Shown here: positions 5,566-7,804 of the stretch, piece after piece
Numbering within the stretch: position 1 is the first letter of the stretch
How the letters are laid out: each line of letters starts with the position of its first letter
NCBI GenBank assembly: GCA_041738285.1
Contig: JBGSQB010000098.1
Coordinates: forward strand, 1 to 7,804
Direction of reading: 5' to 3'
Length of the DNA stretch: 7,804 bases
Source: SZUA-521 sp041738285
GTDB lineage: Bacteria > Pseudomonadota > Gammaproteobacteria > Pseudomonadales > Azotimanducaceae
Made by a program: the position numbers and the translations under genes
The notes under the pieces: generated by a model
What the model saw: only the letters and a program-made list of their open reading frames with translations
Databases searched by the model: none
Told to the model about the DNA's origin: nothing

Positions 5566-6570
5566 GTGGACGATCTGACAACATGGATCGGAGTCGCCTT
5601 TTGCCTGTCGCAATCGGCGATGTTCTCCGGCTTGAATCTCGCGTTCTTCGGCGTCAGCCGACTGCGCCTCGAGGTGGAAGCGCGCACCGATGAAAAGGCT
5701 GCACGCGTGCTGCGCATGCGCGGCGACTCGAACTTTCTGCTCACCACCATCTTATGGGGCAACGTCGGCATCAATGTGCTGCTGACGCTGTTGACCAACT
5801 CGGTACTACTGGGCGTATCGGCATTTCTGTTCTCGACCGTATTGATCACATTGCTCGGTGAAATCGTGCCGCAGGCGTACTTCTCGAGAAATCCCCTGCG
5901 CATGGCGTCGCTGCTGGCACCACTGCTGCGTGTGTATCAATTCATCCTCTATCCGGTGGCGAAACCCACCGCGAAGATGCTCGACTTGTGGCTCGGCCGC
6001 GAGAGCGCTCAGTTTCTGCGTGAACACGCGTTGCGCGACATGCTCTCGCGCCACCTGGAGGAGGAGACGACAGACGTCGATCACGTCGAGGGTATCGGCG
6101 CGATGAACTTCCTCGACATCGACGACTTGAGCGCCATGGAGGAAGGCGAGCCGGTCGACCCCGACAGCATCATCACACTGCCGGTCGACATCGACTTGCC
6201 GCGTGTGCCGTTGTTCGCGCGTTCCGTGGACGATCCATTCCTGAAGCGCATCCACGCATCCGGCAAGAGCTGGGTCATTCTTGCCAACGAGCGTGGCGAG
6301 CCGCGGCTGGTGCTCGATGCGGATGGATTTCTGCGCTCGGCGCTGTCGTCGGGTGGGCCAACGAACATCTACGACTATTGCCATCGCCCGATCGTGGTTC
6401 GCGATGCCGGCCAGAGTCTCGGTTCGATCATCTTCAAGTTGAAGCGCGCCAGTCGCAGCCCCGCTGATGGCGTGCTGGAAAACGACGTGGTGCTGGTATG
6501 GACCGATGAACCGCGCATCATCACGGGCGCGGATCTGCTCGGGCGGTTGTTGAAGGGAATCGGTGACTAG
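5566..6570 (+). CDS. CNNM (DUF21) transmembrane protein, divergent CorB/CorC-like
   Basis: An inner-membrane protein of 334 residues. The CNNM domain covers about residues 1-150. It has a first membrane segment ending in SAMFSGLNLAFFGVSRLRLE (17-36, equivalent to the FSGSExA region), ILWGNVGINVLLTLL (62-76, with the conserved GN and a second Asn) and LITLLGEIVPQAYFSRN (93-109, the GEIxP motif). These belong to the CNNM/CorB family, whose studied members move or regulate Mg2+ and other divalent cations. Residues about 150-334 are soluble, acidic near 165-210, and stand where other members have a CBS pair and a CorC_HlyC domain. I cannot recognise clear CBS motifs, so this part is divergent. 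Start: GTG 5566 with AGGA 7 bases upstream. It lies 95 bases after groEL on the same strand, so some read-through is possible. It converges on mgtE. Confidence 0.85.
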   Translation: MDDLTTWIGVAFCLSQSAMFSGLNLAFFGVSRLRLEVEARTDEKAARVLRMRGDSNFLLTTILWGNVGINVLLTLLTNSVLLGVSAFLFSTVLITLLGEIVPQAYFSRNPLRMASLLAPLLRVYQFILYPVAKPTAKMLDLWLGRESAQFLREHALRDMLSRHLEEETTDVDHVEGIGAMNFLDIDDLSAMEEGEPVDPDSIITLPVDIDLPRVPLFARSVDDPFLKRIHASGKSWVILANERGEPRLVLDADGFLRSALSSGGPTNIYDYCHRPIVVRDAGQSLGSIIFKLKRASRSPADGVLENDVVLVWTDEPRIITGADLLGRLLKGIGD

Positions 6571-6623
6571 GTCGGAACCTGAACAAGTAAACACACTGTC
6601 CGGCTCTCTATCGGTGATTAGGT
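6559..6623 (+). repeat. Imperfect 14-base direct repeat at the end of the CNNM gene
   Basis: ATCGGTGACTAGGT (6559-6572, containing the last codons and stop) recurs as ATCGGTGATTAGGT (6610-6623), 13 of 14 identical and 51 bases apart. The second copy abuts the first REP element. It may be a remnant of a local duplication or of REP insertion. Confidence 0.5.
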
Positions 6624-6695
6624 GTGGGAGCGGGCTTGCCCGCGCATTTTCTCAGGCGACTCGAGCAAATGTTCGCGGGCAAGCCCGCTCCCACA
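6623..6695. repeat. Inverted pair of REP elements (BIME-like)
   Basis: One 23-base REP lies at 6623-6645, starting TGTGGGAGCGGGCTTGCCC. Its inverted copy lies at 6673-6695, with 22 of 23 bases complementary and a 27-base spacer. Each copy holds its own short hairpin (GCGGG, loop CTTG, CCCGC). The motif is the GGGAGCGGGCTTGCCCGC type, well known as a dispersed intergenic repeat in Pseudomonas and moved by REP-associated RAYT transposases. It sits between two convergent genes, a typical REP location. Confidence 0.85.
6630..6650 (+). terminator. Possible intrinsic terminator within the first REP
   Basis: GCGGG (6630-6634), loop CTTG, CCCGC (6639-6643), then ATTTT by 6650. This could end transcription of the CNNM gene. 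The larger fold of the two REP arms could serve both convergent genes. Confidence 0.45.
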
Positions 6696-6705
6696 GTTTC
6701 AATCT

Positions 6706-7804
6706 CTACAGCAGAAAGCTCAGCAGCGTCGCAATCCCGAGAAACGAAAAGAACCCGGCTACATCGGTCACCGTCGTCAGCACGATACTCGAGGATGTCG
6801 CCGGATCCTGGCCGATGCGCACCAGCGCGATCGGAATCAGCGCGCCCGATATGCCGGCAGTCACCATGGAACTGATCATCGCGATGGTGATCACCAGCGC
6901 GAGGCCCGGAGAATCGCTCCAGAAATAGACGCCGAGCGCGGTGATCGTTGCGATGCCGACGCCGTTGGCGAGGCCCGCCATTGCTTCCTTTCTCAGTACC
7001 CGCTGCCAGCCGTTGATGCCGATTTCGCGCAATGCGAGACCGCGCATCGTCACAGCCAGCGCCTGCGCACCTGAGTTACCGGATTGACCGGCAACGACCG
7101 GCAACAGAACCGCAAGCGCGGTAAATTGGGCGATGGTCGATTCGAACAGTCCGACCACGGATGCGGCGAGAAACGCGGTCAGCAGGTTGATCTGCAGCCA
7201 GGGGTGGCGCTTACGCACCGAGAACCAGACGCTCGACAGTGCGCGTTCGTCCTTGCCTGCGCCTACCATCGTCTGCATGTCCTTCAACGCATCTTCTTCG
7301 ACGGCGTCGAACAGATTCTCGCTGCGGATGATGCCGATGAATCGGTGTTCACCATCGACCACGGGCAGGGTGTTCTGATTGTACTGACCGATCTGAGCGG
7401 CGATGTCTTCGCGACTGGTCAGCTCACCGATTGCGAACCGCACCTGTCGCATGACCTGACCGACGCTTGCATCCTGGGCGGAGGAGAGCAGCAGCTGAAG
7501 ATCCACCATGCCGGCCAGCGTATCGTCGTCCTCGACGACATAGATCGTTCGCGGAAGACGCGCAGCCGTGTGTTGTGCTCTCGTCACAATCTCGGCGACG
7601 CGCGCCTGTCTCGGCACGCGCAATGCCTGGATCTCCATCAGCGCCACTGCGCAATCCTCGGGGACCGCCAGTACCCGCTCCACCTCGCGCCGAACACCGG
7701 CCGGTAAGGACTCGATCAAGTCCTCCCGGTCATCGACTTCGAGGGCTCGCACGCAGCGGAACATGTCGCCAGGTTCCATCATGGCGATCATCTCGGCGCG
7801 CCGA
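6706..7804 (-). CDS. mgtE: MgtE-family magnesium channel, N-terminus cut by window edge
   Basis: A dimeric inner-membrane Mg2+ channel gated by cytoplasmic Mg2+. About 366 codons are in the window; the frame is open through base 7804, so the start lies outside. In order on the minus strand: the end of the helical MgtE N domain (DDREDLIESLPAGVRREVERVLAVPEDCAVALM, here split as DDREDLIESLP and VPEDCAVALM; the family usually has YPEDSAG), a CBS pair (TIYVVEDDDTLAGMVDL, then NTLPVVDGEHRFIGIIR), and a membrane domain of about five helices. The pore region has LLPVVAGQSGNSGAQALAV and TMRGLALREI. The last helix has TTVTDVAGFF, whose aspartate corresponds to the family's essential pore Asp. The stop TAG is at 6706-6708, 10 bases past the REP pair. 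The Y-to-V and SAG-to-CAV changes in the YPEDSAG motif are mild oddities. MgtE may also carry Co2+. Confidence 0.93.
   Translation of the reverse strand, partial: RRAEMIAMMEPGDMFRCVRALEVDDREDLIESLPAGVRREVERVLAVPEDCAVALMEIQALRVPRQARVAEIVTRAQHTAARLPRTIYVVEDDDTLAGMVDLQLLLSSAQDASVGQVMRQVRFAIGELTSREDIAAQIGQYNQNTLPVVDGEHRFIGIIRSENLFDAVEEDALKDMQTMVGAGKDERALSSVWFSVRKRHPWLQINLLTAFLAASVVGLFESTIAQFTALAVLLPVVAGQSGNSGAQALAVTMRGLALREIGINGWQRVLRKEAMAGLANGVGIATITALGVYFWSDSPGLALVITIAMISSMVTAGISGALIPIALVRIGQDPATSSSIVLTTVTDVAGFFSFLGIATLLSFLL

Overview
The window looks like a piece of a GC-rich proteobacterial chromosome, most likely gammaproteobacterial. Three things point there. The LysR-type regulator is a real OxyR whose redox cysteines fall at the Escherichia coli positions 199 and 208. 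The groE operon has a sigma-32-type promoter and no visible CIRCE operator. One intergenic space holds an inverted pair of REP elements of the kind common in Pseudomonas. I cannot name the genus. Gene density is high, and no stretch without a gene exceeds 140 bases.

Left part (1-1333, minus strand): a glutathione S-transferase-family gene runs into an RluA-family pseudouridine synthase gene with a 4-base GTGA overlap. The synthase gene leaves the window at base 1. A 124-base divergent region (1334-1457) follows, with candidate back-to-back promoters.

Centre-left (1458-3406, plus strand): a zinc-dependent MDR dehydrogenase is joined by a 4-base ATGA overlap to oxyR, so the peroxide sensor is probably translationally coupled to an oxidoreductase.

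Centre (3407-5470, plus strand): a sigma-32-type promoter and a GC-rich hairpin precede groES and groEL. The GroEL body is canonical, with ATPase, substrate-binding and inter-ring residues at E. coli numbering. Its tail is not: the usual GGM repeat is replaced by a charged linker and a histidine-rich end, HDHHGHDHH. This is the most unusual feature of the window.

Right part (5566-7804): a CNNM/DUF21 membrane protein (plus) and an MgtE magnesium channel (minus, entering from the right edge) converge. Between them lie two inverted REP copies that probably end transcription from both sides. Both genes belong to families tied to Mg2+ transport, so this part looks like a divalent-cation locus. The overall theme is stress handling (GST, OxyR, GroESL) beside metal transport. 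No phage, transposase, CRISPR array, tRNA or rRNA is visible.
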